From Cupriavidus pauculus (GTDB taxonomy: Bacteria; Pseudomonadota; Gammaproteobacteria; Burkholderiales; Burkholderiaceae), in the NCBI RefSeq assembly GCF_002858765.1, contig NZ_PJRP01000014.1, positions 1 to 64,000 on the forward strand: a stretch of 64,000 bases of DNA, in the 5' to 3' direction. Position 1 is the first letter of the stretch. Each line of letters opens with the position of its first letter. The position numbers were made by a program, and so were the translations under genes. Under the pieces are notes generated by a model. It did no database searches and was not told where the DNA came from. It saw only the letters and a list, made by a program, of their open reading frames with translations. This document shows positions 36,712 to 45,625 of the stretch, piece after piece.

Positions 36712-38709
36712 TCACTCGCGCGCAAGCGCCTCCACAGGGTTGAGCCGGGCGGCATTGCGGGCGGGCAGGAACCCGAACGCGATGCCGACCACCATCGCGC
36801 ACAGTGTTGCGACGACAACAGGCCCGAAGATAAAGACCATCTTTGTCTGCCCATCCAGCCACGGCAGGATCCAGCCCGTCAGGAACGCGAGCCCAATGCC
36901 GAGCACTGCGCCCATCAGGCACACCATCACCGCCTCGCAGAGGAACTGCATGCGTATGTCCCGTTGTCGCGCGCCGACTGCCATCCTGATGCCGATCTCC
37001 GGGGTACGCTCCGCCACGGAAACGAGCATGATGTTCATCACGCCGATGCCGCCCACAATCAGCGCAATCGCCGACACTGTCAGCAACATGCGCGTGATCC
37101 GCGCATCCATCGCTTGACTGGTTCTCGCCATTTCATCGATGTTGATCGTGAAGAAATCCTTCGAGCGATGCCGCTGCGTGAGGCGTTTCTCCACGCCCTG
37201 CTCGACCTGCGCGGCGGGAAAACGGTCGTTGCCCCGTACAGCAATTTCTTCCACATGCGACCGGCCCACGAGCCGGTCAGCGAAGGTGGTATGCGGCAAC
37301 CACACATTCAGTTGCCTTCGGCTGATGTTCATGCCCGGGTTCACCGCCGCCACGCCAACCACGACGCACGGCACGTTGTCGACCAGGATGATCCGCCCGA
37401 CCGCCGATGATTCCGTCGCAAACAGCTTTCTGCGCGTCATCTCGTCGATGACCGCAACCGGCGCACGACGTTGCTCCGCGGCAGCACCGAACCACGTGCC
37501 TTCAGTGAGTTGCACGCGGTACATTGCGGCGTAACCGGCGTTCACGCCCTGCGCCTGCCCCGCAGCATCGACCGCGCGGTGACGCATGCTGACGCTGGCA
37601 GACGTCACCGGCGTTGCGTGATCGACGAAGGGTTCCTGCGCGAGCGCTGCGGCATCTTCCGGCAGGAGCGTCCGGATTTCCTTCCCCAGTGAGTCACCCC
37701 AATCCTTGCCCGGAAGCACGTAGATGACGTTTGTACCGATGCTGCCGAAGGCTGCCAGCGCTTCGCGCTTGCCAGCTTCGCCGATCCAGGCGATCGAAAC
37801 GGCCGATGCAATGCCGATCGCAATGCCCGAGGTCGCAAGCATCGTGCGCAACCTACGCGACACGATGGATTGCCACGCCATGCGTGCCGTGTCGATCAAG
37901 CTGCCAGGGCGTCCCCGCGGGCCATCGCTGCGCACGGATCCGGCACCGGGTCGGGGCGGCGACACACTGTGTGAGGAAGGGCACCCCGCGTGCGCACCCG
38001 ATACTCCGGCCTGACCAGCAGCCGGCCGCCTGGTGTCGGCCACAATCTTGCCGTCCCGCAGCTCGATCACGCGTCCCGCGTGCGCCGCCACCGCAGCGTC
38101 GTGCGTAATGACGATGACGGTGCGACCCTCTGCATTGAGGTCCCGCAGAATGCCCATGACCTGCTGGCCACTTGCGCAGTCCAGTGCGCCCGTGGGCTCG
38201 TCCGCCAGGATAATGTCCGCGCCATTCATCAGGGCGCGCGCAATGCCCACGCGCTGCTGCTGGCCTCCTGACAACTGATTCGGTCTGTGTCTGGCCCGGT
38301 CGGCCAGTCCCAGCCGGCCGAGCAACGCGAGCGCCCGCGCGCCCCGCGCACCAGTGTCTGCCCCGGCATACGTCGCCGGCATCCCGACGTTGTCGCAGGC
38401 ATCGAGGTATGTCAGGAGCTGATAGCGCTGAAAGATGAACCCGAAGCGGCGCCGACGGAGATAAGCCAGTTCATCGTCGTGCAGCCCGCGCATGGCGCGC
38501 CCGTCGACGCGGTACTCGCCCGAACTCGGGTGGTCCAGACATCCGAGGATATGCATCAGCGTCGACTTGCCGGAGCCCGATGGCCCGACAATGGCAACGA
38601 ACTCCCCCGCGTCGACCGTCAGGCTGATGCTCTCGAGGACCACGATATCCCGATCCGCGCCCGAGAATCGTCGTGTCACATTCGTCAACTGCAGCAGAGG
38701 CACATGCAT
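36712..38709 (-). CDS. macB: MacB-like ABC exporter (ATPase plus permease)
   Basis: A 665-residue MacB-type protein. The N-terminal ATPase has Walker A (GPSGSGKSTLMHILG, about 40-54), signature NQLSGGQQQRVGIARAL and Walker B IILADEPTGALD. A Pro/Ser-rich linker follows (about 235-275), then one helix, a periplasmic MacB-core domain and three C-terminal helices ending ARLNPVEALARE. ATG 38709 lies two bases after the macA stop; the longer frame to 38784 overlaps macA. Confidence 0.94.
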   Translation of the reverse strand: MHVPLLQLTNVTRRFSGADRDIVVLESISLTVDAGEFVAIVGPSGSGKSTLMHILGCLDHPSSGEYRVDGRAMRGLHDDELAYLRRRRFGFIFQRYQLLTYLDACDNVGMPATYAGADTGARGARALALLGRLGLADRARHRPNQLSGGQQQRVGIARALMNGADIILADEPTGALDCASGQQVMGILRDLNAEGRTVIVITHDAAVAAHAGRVIELRDGKIVADTRRPAAGQAGVSGAHAGCPSSHSVSPPRPGAGSVRSDGPRGRPGSLIDTARMAWQSIVSRRLRTMLATSGIAIGIASAVSIAWIGEAGKREALAAFGSIGTNVIYVLPGKDWGDSLGKEIRTLLPEDAAALAQEPFVDHATPVTSASVSMRHRAVDAAGQAQGVNAGYAAMYRVQLTEGTWFGAAAEQRRAPVAVIDEMTRRKLFATESSAVGRIILVDNVPCVVVGVAAVNPGMNISRRQLNVWLPHTTFADRLVGRSHVEEIAVRGNDRFPAAQVEQGVEKRLTQRHRSKDFFTINIDEMARTSQAMDARITRMLLTVSAIALIVGGIGVMNIMLVSVAERTPEIGIRMAVGARQRDIRMQFLCEAVMVCLMGAVLGIGLAFLTGWILPWLDGQTKMVFIFGPVVVATLCAMVVGIAFGFLPARNAARLNPVEALARE

Positions 38710-38711
38710 GT

Positions 38712-39893
38712 TCAGCTCGCGATGGTTGTGGTTGGCGCGATCAACCCTGTCACCACACGCTCGCCTTCTGCCAGGCCATCGCACACTTCCACATTCACGC
38801 GGTTGTTCAGGCCAGTACGGACTTCCCGCTCGGCGACGCGGTCGTCGCGCCCCAGCACGCGCACCTGATGACGGCCGCGCGCGATCCGCTTACCCAGCGC
38901 CGCCACCGGTATGCTCAAGACCTGACGAGCCGTCGCGATGAGGATGCTCACCTGTGCGGTCATCGCAATCTGCAGCCGCCGGTCGACGTTCGGCACGTCA
39001 AACAGCACGTTGTAGAAGACGGCGGTGCCGGGCTTACTGCCCTGGCTGCCCATCGTGCCCCCGGCCGGTCCCGGCGCCTCGAGGAAACCTTGCGGCACGG
39101 GTTCGATGGCCCGGATCTTCCCGTAGTGGCGTGTGTCGGGATCGCCCAGAATCGTGAAGTACGCAGTCTGCCCCGGGCGCACACGGCCCACGTCGGCCTC
39201 AGACACCTGCGCCCTCACCGTCATCTCGTCCATGTCGGCCAGCCTCAGGATCTCCGGCGCCTGCTGGCTGGCAATGACGGTCTGCCCCTCAGGCGTGACA
39301 ATGGCGACCACTTCGCCGTCCGTTGGCGCGACGATCTGCGTGTACCCCAGCCTGGCTCGCGCAATCTCCACCTCGGCGGCCGCCCCTTCGATCTTCGCCT
39401 CGAGCGAGACGAGCCTTGCCCGCTCGCCGTCGACGAGCGCTCTGGCCGCCTCGAAGTCCTGACGCGAGGCGGCATCGATGGCCAGCAGTGCCTCGCGCCG
39501 GCGCAGCGCCAGCTCGTCCTTCGCAAGATTGGCGACAATTCCTTTCCTTTGCGCAACCAAATCCTTCTCGTTGGCGATTTTCTGGCCCAGCTCATTGCGC
39601 GAAGCCACCGCGTCGATTTCCGCGAGCAACTGCCCCTTACGCACCTTGTCGCCCAGCCTGACCTTCAATGCCTTGACCTGACCATCCACCCGGGCACCCA
39701 CCTTGACCTGTTGCACCGGCTGCAGGGCGCCCACGGCCAGTACCGCCAGCTCGAGGTCCCTGCGCTCGACGCGGGCCGTGGTGTAGGGCAAAGGCTTCGG
39801 CGAAAGAAAGAGGGACAGCACGACCGCCAGCAGCAGGACGCAGACCGCGAGGCCCATGACCAGATGTCGGCGGCGAAACGAGAGGATTTTCAT
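38712..39893 (-). CDS. macA: MacA-like periplasmic adaptor
   Basis: A 393-residue membrane-fusion protein with an N-terminal anchor (LVMGLAVCVLLLAVVLSLFL), a lipoyl half-motif (VKVGARVDGQVKALKVRLGD), a long helical hairpin (about 95-190) and beta-barrel domains. It would link MacB to the NodT channel. ATG 39893 (MKILSFRRRH) starts at the basic residues before the membrane anchor; the longer frame to 39956 adds nothing recognisable. Confidence 0.93.
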   Translation of the reverse strand: MKILSFRRRHLVMGLAVCVLLLAVVLSLFLSPKPLPYTTARVERRDLELAVLAVGALQPVQQVKVGARVDGQVKALKVRLGDKVRKGQLLAEIDAVASRNELGQKIANEKDLVAQRKGIVANLAKDELALRRREALLAIDAASRQDFEAARALVDGERARLVSLEAKIEGAAAEVEIARARLGYTQIVAPTDGEVVAIVTPEGQTVIASQQAPEILRLADMDEMTVRAQVSEADVGRVRPGQTAYFTILGDPDTRHYGKIRAIEPVPQGFLEAPGPAGGTMGSQGSKPGTAVFYNVLFDVPNVDRRLQIAMTAQVSILIATARQVLSIPVAALGKRIARGRHQVRVLGRDDRVAEREVRTGLNNRVNVEVCDGLAEGERVVTGLIAPTTTIAS

Positions 39894-40480
39894 AAGACCG
39901 GTGCATGGTTTGACGCGTGGACGCACGCAAAAAGAACGCCGCGACGCCGACAACAAAACCCGCGTCCCGCTGCCCTCACCGGTCGCATATCACCCGGCAC
40001 ACGCGCTGCCGGAACGCCCAGCATGCGATTAGAGCGCCTGTGCGGACACTCCGGCAACCGTCAAAACTGACAGGTGACCGCAACCGACGCGCCGCCCCGG
40101 CAACGCAAACGCGCTCCCTGCGAGAGGCAATATGCCGGGAGCGGATGGCCATATCAGGTCTGCATCGTGCAGGTTCCAACCAGGGCGAAAAGGCATCCGA
40201 TGGCTGCACACTGCCCACTCCACATTGCGATCACCGCCGCATGCTCCCGCAGGCTTATGAACAACCCGCTGACAATGACGCTTCCGGCAGGGTGGCAGAG
40301 GGAACGACATCACGGGGTCTACGGCCGCCAAGCGCGGCTCCACGATCGTCGAAGCGCGGCACAAAGAAACGCGCCGTCCCATCACCGGGCACGCAGACTG
40401 GCATGCCCAGCGTCTGAAGGCATTCAGTCTTGTGCGACGGGATTGGCCGGCGTCAAATCAGCCAGCTGCCCTGGGCGCTC
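39894..40480. other. Interval upstream of macA with no supported gene
   Basis: About 590 bases. It should hold the macAB-nodT promoter. Long open frames on both strands are GC-bias artefacts with no domain. Confidence 0.35.
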
Positions 40481-40618
40481 TTATGGGGTATTCGCGCGCA
40501 GACCGATGCGCAGAGAGGCATGGGCAAAGGCACGCTCATCGTCTTCGTCACGCACGAGGTCGGTTGTTTCGCCCGGCAAGAACTCATTCCCTGCTGATTC
40601 GACGCGACATTGGAACAT
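40481..40618 (-). CDS. Possible small acidic protein
   Basis: A 45-residue frame, MFQCRVESAGNEFLPGETTD followed by LVRDEDDERAFAHASLRIGL, too short for most gene callers. The sequence looks like a real small protein (acidic centre, amphipathic end), but the ribosome site is weak and there is no recognised family. Confidence 0.3.
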   Translation of the reverse strand: MFQCRVESAGNEFLPGETTDLVRDEDDERAFAHASLRIGLRANTP

Positions 40619-41065
40619 TGCAGTGCGCAAGGTCCCCGTCTATTTGGATAGTTGCAAGGAATGCGATCACGTCATTCAATTGCACCGTACTCGACCCAGT
40701 GGATGGAGCTTACTATCCACCGCAGCGATGGCGATCCCAAATTCAAAGGTTTGGCGGCGACATTCGTCGTAATCCACAGACGTTTGCCTGCCGGTGACGC
40801 TTGCCCTTAGTCCCGGCGATCTTTCCCAAGGGACGATAGGGTTTGCATTCGTCACATTTTTATGTTAATCATGAGGCACATATAGACGCTTCTGCATCCG
40901 GATTTGCTAAACAATCCGTTGATATCTGCGCTAACCGCCTTCATAATGAACCCGTAGCGGCGTTGCGGTTTAAACGACCCGCTCGGCCCGGAGCCTCCTG
41001 CGACAAAACGCGTCGTGATCGTAAGCGTACTTTGAGTACGTCAGGACCGGGTACCGCATTCTTCC
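40619..41065. other. Interval before the DUF3800 gene
   Basis: About 450 bases, with an AT-richer stretch around 40840-40950 that may carry the promoter for the DUF3800 gene. No gene is supported. Confidence 0.35.
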
Positions 41066-41090
41066 AATAGCCTCCCCACGGGAGGCTATT
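41066..41090 (+). promoter_or_regulatory. Hairpin that buries the ribosome site of the DUF3800 gene
   Basis: AATAGCCTCCC, loop CAC, then GGGAGGCTATT form a perfect 11-bp stem. The 3' arm contains GGGAGG, the only good ribosome-binding sequence for the ATG at 41096 (ten bases from the end of GGAGG). It could be a translational switch or an upstream terminator (short TTTT follows). Confidence 0.6.
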
Positions 41091-41095
41091 TTCAT

Positions 41096-41752
41096 ATGGC
41101 CATTACCATTTACTTAGACGAAAGCGGATGTCTAGGGTGGCAACTTGACGCCCCCTACCAGCGTGGCGGCTCGAGCCGACATTTTACGCTCGCTGCCGCG
41201 GTCATTCCTGAGGGCAACGAGGCAGTGCTGAATCGCCCGATCCGCGGACTCTACACGCGACGCAAGCGGCCGCTTCAAAAAGAGCTCAAGTCGGTCGAGA
41301 TGTCAGCCGGGGAGCGCATAGGTTTCGCCGAGAACCTTCCGCGGATTCTTCGCGCCCGTCCCGACGTCCAGTTCATGGCTATCACAGTGTGCAAGGCGAA
41401 CGTCGGCCAAGCTTTCCGAGCCCATCCGAATGGTTTGTATAATTACATGGCCAAACTGTTGCTGCTCGAATTAATGGCCCAACACGATGCCGTTTGCTTC
41501 ATCCCGGACGCACGCTCACTTAAGACCGAACTCAAACACTCACTGCACGACTATCTACGTACCGAGTTGGCTGTCCACGGTGCGATGACCACGCTGCAGA
41601 CGACACCGTGGGAAAGCAAGGATTGTCTTGCTCTCCAATTTACGGATGTTCTGGCCGGAATTGTCTGGGCCCATCATGAGTTCGGCAACAGTGTTGCATA
41701 TCGGTCGGCCGGGTTAGCAATCCGGCAGAAGACGCTCTTCTTTCCGCGTTGA
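41096..41752 (+). CDS. DUF3800 domain protein (RNase H-fold-like)
   Basis: A 218-residue protein of the DUF3800 family. The start MAITIYLDESG carries the conserved Asp8-Glu9 pair. Further acidic positions of the family appear in CFIPDARS and in the C-terminal LQFTDVLAGIVWAHHEF, fitting an RNase H-like active site. DUF3800 genes are frequent on mobile elements and in defence islands; the activity is undetermined. The gene stands alone on the plus strand. Confidence 0.85.
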   Translation: MAITIYLDESGCLGWQLDAPYQRGGSSRHFTLAAAVIPEGNEAVLNRPIRGLYTRRKRPLQKELKSVEMSAGERIGFAENLPRILRARPDVQFMAITVCKANVGQAFRAHPNGLYNYMAKLLLLELMAQHDAVCFIPDARSLKTELKHSLHDYLRTELAVHGAMTTLQTTPWESKDCLALQFTDVLAGIVWAHHEFGNSVAYRSAGLAIRQKTLFFPR

Positions 41753-42076
41753 ACCGGCGCAACCCTATCGGACGACTGGCGGAGGCGGTGAAAGGAGCAC
41801 GCGCGTCAGCTATTGCAACATGTCCTCAGCGGCCACTCCCGAATCGCCATGCGCTGGCCGCGTAAGGTCCGGCGCGATTGCAGATTCCGGGCGGGCATTT
41901 GGCGACCTCGGTCAGAAACACACATTGTCCACGCCGCTTCCGCGCTCTTCACATCTATCCCATCTTGGAGAGAGTGCTTATCGGAGTTCGGCAGCTTCCA
42001 GTCGATCTAACACATTACGATCTCGCTGATGGCACCCGTTGGACCGTTCTGAGGACGTGCTGGATACCCGAAGATC
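41753..42076. other. Convergent interval, nothing recognised
   Basis: The 324 bases between the DUF3800 gene and the convergent membrane gene. Short frames overlap without support; no clear hairpin terminator was noticed. Confidence 0.35.
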
Positions 42077-42822
42077 TTATGTATTGCCTTGCGACGGTTG
42101 CGCAACGGCATCGCGCCATTCGATGTATGCCAAGGCAATTCTGCGCGACCCCGACAGCAGAAATGCCGCCATCGCGGCCATTAAGCCGAGCCATTGAAAG
42201 TGCTTTATCCAGAAGGGTTCCGGGGGAAGCACAGCGTTAAGCGCGTCCAGGGCGGCGCCGATTTCTGAGCGGGTCGCGCGTACCACAGCGAGATCTTCAC
42301 TACTCATATCGAGTGAAAGCGCATACTTTCTTAGTTCCCGCAGCATTCGCCTTGCGTTCTCCGGGTTTGGCTGATAGCGCTGGGTGGAAAGCTCGGATAG
42401 TAGCGTCCGAATTTCCTGACACGTGGCAGCGTCAATGTGCACTGTGCAATCTGCACGGTTGCGGATCGTTTGCAGATGCGGACGCATGGTGTCCGCTACC
42501 TCCGCTCCCCAACTCCATTCCACGTCGATCGCCGTCAGGACCAGAGAGGATGCAAGTATCAGCCATCCCACAACGGTGCTTGCCTCTGCCACCAGCTTTG
42601 CCCGTTTCTTGACCCGATAACTTGCCTTGCCTTGCCGAGTTGCTTGATATTGCGAACCACCTCGACAGGGAATGCGATAACGAGGACCGCTGCAGCACCG
42701 TAGCCTAGTACCATGAAACCGCTCTGCAAGAAGAGCTGATACAGAATCCAACAAACAAGTGCAAAGAACAGCGCAACGCCTGAAAATCTGCAAAGCCGGC
42801 TTGGTGTAATGGGCAGAGCCAT
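42077..42822 (-). pseudogene. Four-helix membrane protein split by a pentanucleotide repeat
   Basis: Two overlapping frames look like halves of one gene. The first (42822 down, MALPITPSRLCRFSGVALFF) has two membrane helices and reaches NIKQLGKA. The second continues SYRVKKRAKLVAEASTVVGW with a third helix, a soluble domain of about 105 residues with two Cys (NRADCTVHIDAATCQEI), and a fourth helix. The shift falls in (CTTGC)3 at 42621-42636; removing one 5-base unit gives a single 246-residue protein. The second half has no good start of its own. It may be a phase-variable gene or simply broken. It lies in the same direction as the unassigned two-gene unit upstream. Confidence 0.6.
42621..42636. 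repeat. (CTTGC)3 pentanucleotide repeat at the frameshift
   Basis: Three tandem CTTGC units plus one C (GGCAAGGCAAGGCAAG on the coding strand). Loss of one unit restores a continuous reading frame across the split membrane gene. Confidence 0.7.
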
Positions 42823-43058
42823 GCTTGACTATGGTTTAGGGGGAGCCTGGGAAGGCGAAATACTCCTGCCAGACAATTCTTTACGGCATACGCAATCGAA
42901 ATCTGAAGCTTTATGCGAAAAGACTGATTGCATCCAGGAACTCACACCCCCCGTTTTGGCTGGGCACGCACGTGGGTGCGTGAGGCGCACTAGCGGTTGG
43001 CCGATGGCGGCACAGTGCCCTTTAGACTGATTACCGGTCGAACAGGGCTTCCGGAGCA

Positions 43059-45602
43059 CTATGCAGCCGCCTTCCCGGCGCGCTCATCGTTTGCCGCCTC
43101 CGCAATGAGGGGCTTTCCATCGAACGATTCGACCACGTCATTCACGTCATACCTCAAGACCGGCCGTTGCTTGACGATCCCGGCCACGATCGGCTTGACC
43201 AGCAGGTTGGCAAACGCCTTATGCGAGCTACTCCCATACATGGCTTCCAGCGACTTCGCGGTGATGACATTGTTCAGATTGGCACTCAGGCTTTCCACCT
43301 CGCGCTCGGTCAGCATAAACAGCACCGCAAGGTATTCAACCTGCCGCTGTACGATCTCCAGCATCCGCTCGCCATCTTCCTTCATCATGCTCTTGGCGAT
43401 CGCGTTGGTGACGGTGCCTGCGATCGCACCACCAATGAACCCACCCGCAAGCTTGCCGACCCAGATGCCGACGGGGCCGAACGATGCACCAATGGCGCCT
43501 CCGGCAATCGCGCCCGCCGCACCGCCCGCCGTGCTGCTGGCTGTCACGGCGAGGTTCTTGGTGAACTGCGCGCCCGACATCCGGCCGCGTACCATCTTGA
43601 GCAGATCGGGGCCCGACGAGACCGCCACGATCACCAGCGACGCGACAACCGTGCCACGAAGCGCATGGTTCAGCTGATTGCGGCTGCTTACGCCCATGCT
43701 CCTCTGCAGGGCTTCGGCCATGGGCTTGGACATCTTGCCGACTTCGATGTACTTAACAGCCGCCTGTACGGTCGCGAGACGATGCAGTTGCTGCGTTCCG
43801 ACATACACGACCAGCGTCTTGCCGAAGGTCTTGCCGCCCTGAATACACGCCGCCTGCAGCGCCTGCTTTCTGTCGTTGGTATTCAGGTACGAGATCGTTG
43901 CCGTCACGGCGAAGCTGATGCCGCCTGCGCTCAGGCTGACGATGGCGCCTTCCTGCATGTCGTACCGGATGGAATCGAAGGTACCAAATCGCGTGATGTT
44001 CTTCGCCTGGTCATACGTCAGGTGGCCTTTGAGGACCAGATTTTTCGCCTGCGCGGGGTCCGTGACACCCGGGACCTTGCCGTCTTCAATCTTGCGCTCC
44101 ATGGTCTTCACGGCTTGATCGTACTGATCGCGCGGGACTTCAATGGGCATCGGCTTGCCCTTGGCGTCAAAGTAGCGGTAACCACCGTCTCCCTTATTGT
44201 CGAAAGCGGCACCGACGCTGCGCGCCCCGGTCTTGCAGTACTTCGTCTGAATCTCCTGGCCGTTCACCAGGCGATCCGCGCCGTTCTTGGCGTTGTCGCC
44301 CCCGATCACCCTGGCGGATTTCCCGGTCAGGCGGTCGTGCATGTTGTTCGCATTCTCTGCAGCAAAACCGTGGCCCTGACCGCCGTCAGCAACCATCTTG
44401 TGGTTCTGTGACCACGCCCCGCCCATCTCGATGACCAGAAAACCGGTCGACGATGCGTCTGCCAGAAACGCGCTCAGCGGCTTGTCCTGAATGGTCGTGC
44501 AGACTTTCTCGGTCTCCTCACAGATCGGCGAACAGTACCACTCGTCATTCCTCACGCCCTCGCTGCTACGCACCAGTCCGCACGAATTGCAGCAGTTCAG
44601 TTCCTCTTTGCGCAGGTGCGTGACCATATAGGGACCATCATCAAAGTCGCACTCCTCGACAAAGTCGAGATACCGCTCGAAATAGTCCACTGCCTGTGCC
44701 TGGGGTACCGGCAGGTAGCCCCCGAGACGCTGTTTTGCGCTCTCGCTGTCGTGACGCAGCTCCTGCTCCAGTGCTCCCCGGTATTGCGCAAGCGAAGTGT
44801 CATGGCACGCCTTGTCAAACAACCAGATATCACCACACAGCTCGAACAGTTCGACCTGACCGGCATTTTTGGCGGCGTTGGCCACGCCGAGCACGATGGC
44901 CTCCACATCGCCGGCGTCAACTTGGGAAGATTCCTTGTGAAGCGCTCGGATGGTGGCGGTCAGGTCGAGCGCCTTCCTGTTGGCCGCAACCGCCGTCTTG
45001 ATGCCACGGATGACGTCGACGTAACCCTTTTCGAACACCATCGCCAATCCCATCGCCAGACACCCGGCGATGCAATAGGCAAGGTCAAACCACCAGACGG
45101 TAGCCGATCGCGAGAAAATCAGGGTCACCAGCGCCGGAAAGGCGGCCTGCACGACGACCGGGAACAGCCAGATGGCAATGGCGCTGAACAACAACTGGTA
45201 AGTGTGGTCGGTCTTCTCCGCGGGCAGGCTGATCTCGAGTCCCTCGCGTTCAGCGCCAAGCCGGCGTTCGTGCAAAACCATGACGAAGACAGGGAGAAGG
45301 GCCGGGATCAGAAACTTGACGCTGTCGATACCCAGTCCCGCCACCCAGCCGTAGCCACTGATGGCGACCCCTGCCGCGACCAGGCCTGCGGCGCCAGCCA
45401 GAATCCGGCCAGCCAGCGCCCCGCAGTTGGCCCGACGGGCACAGAGCTCAATGCCCATGCCGATGGCGACCGGCACGCCGACAACCACGGCAAGCGCGAT
45501 GCCGGCCAGCCCCGCGGCAATTTTGAGCGCCAGCGGCACGATCTTGCCCAGCAGCGCCAGGGCGGCACACAGGAGGAAGAAACCAATGATGAGTTGTAGC
45601 AT
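43059..45602 (-). CDS. Large membrane protein with internal zinc ribbon and glycine zipper; family not recognised
   Basis: An 847-residue inner-membrane protein. Residues 1-195 contain about six helices. A soluble part (200-330) is followed by a zinc-ribbon pattern, Cys338-x2-Cys341 and Cys357-x3-Cys361. Residues 395-550 form a polar block (NMHDRLTGKSARVIGGDNAK, KYCKTGARSVGAAF, YRYFDAKGKPMPIEVPRDQY) that looks like a compact enzymatic or toxin-type domain but that I cannot name. A Gly/Ala zipper (692-730, AGAIAGGAIGASFG) suggests membrane insertion. A coiled-coil lipoprotein gene ends 23 bases upstream on the same strand. Envelope sensing, exclusion or defence are guesses only. Confidence 0.75.
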   Translation of the reverse strand: MLQLIIGFFLLCAALALLGKIVPLALKIAAGLAGIALAVVVGVPVAIGMGIELCARRANCGALAGRILAGAAGLVAAGVAISGYGWVAGLGIDSVKFLIPALLPVFVMVLHERRLGAEREGLEISLPAEKTDHTYQLLFSAIAIWLFPVVVQAAFPALVTLIFSRSATVWWFDLAYCIAGCLAMGLAMVFEKGYVDVIRGIKTAVAANRKALDLTATIRALHKESSQVDAGDVEAIVLGVANAAKNAGQVELFELCGDIWLFDKACHDTSLAQYRGALEQELRHDSESAKQRLGGYLPVPQAQAVDYFERYLDFVEECDFDDGPYMVTHLRKEELNCCNSCGLVRSSEGVRNDEWYCSPICEETEKVCTTIQDKPLSAFLADASSTGFLVIEMGGAWSQNHKMVADGGQGHGFAAENANNMHDRLTGKSARVIGGDNAKNGADRLVNGQEIQTKYCKTGARSVGAAFDNKGDGGYRYFDAKGKPMPIEVPRDQYDQAVKTMERKIEDGKVPGVTDPAQAKNLVLKGHLTYDQAKNITRFGTFDSIRYDMQEGAIVSLSAGGISFAVTATISYLNTNDRKQALQAACIQGGKTFGKTLVVYVGTQQLHRLATVQAAVKYIEVGKMSKPMAEALQRSMGVSSRNQLNHALRGTVVASLVIVAVSSGPDLLKMVRGRMSGAQFTKNLAVTASSTAGGAAGAIAGGAIGASFGPVGIWVGKLAGGFIGGAIAGTVTNAIAKSMMKEDGERMLEIVQRQVEYLAVLFMLTEREVESLSANLNNVITAKSLEAMYGSSSHKAFANLLVKPIVAGIVKQRPVLRYDVNDVVESFDGKPLIAEAANDERAGKAAA

Positions 45603-45625
45603 GGTACGTTCCGAAAGAGCCCCGA

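Noticed and set aside
38673..40070. 465-codon plus-strand frame
   Set aside because: Antisense to macA and macB ends; His/Arg-rich composition typical of a shadow frame.
43167..44411. 414-codon plus-strand frame
   Set aside because: It lies fully antisense to the large membrane protein, has no domain and arises from GC-rich third positions.
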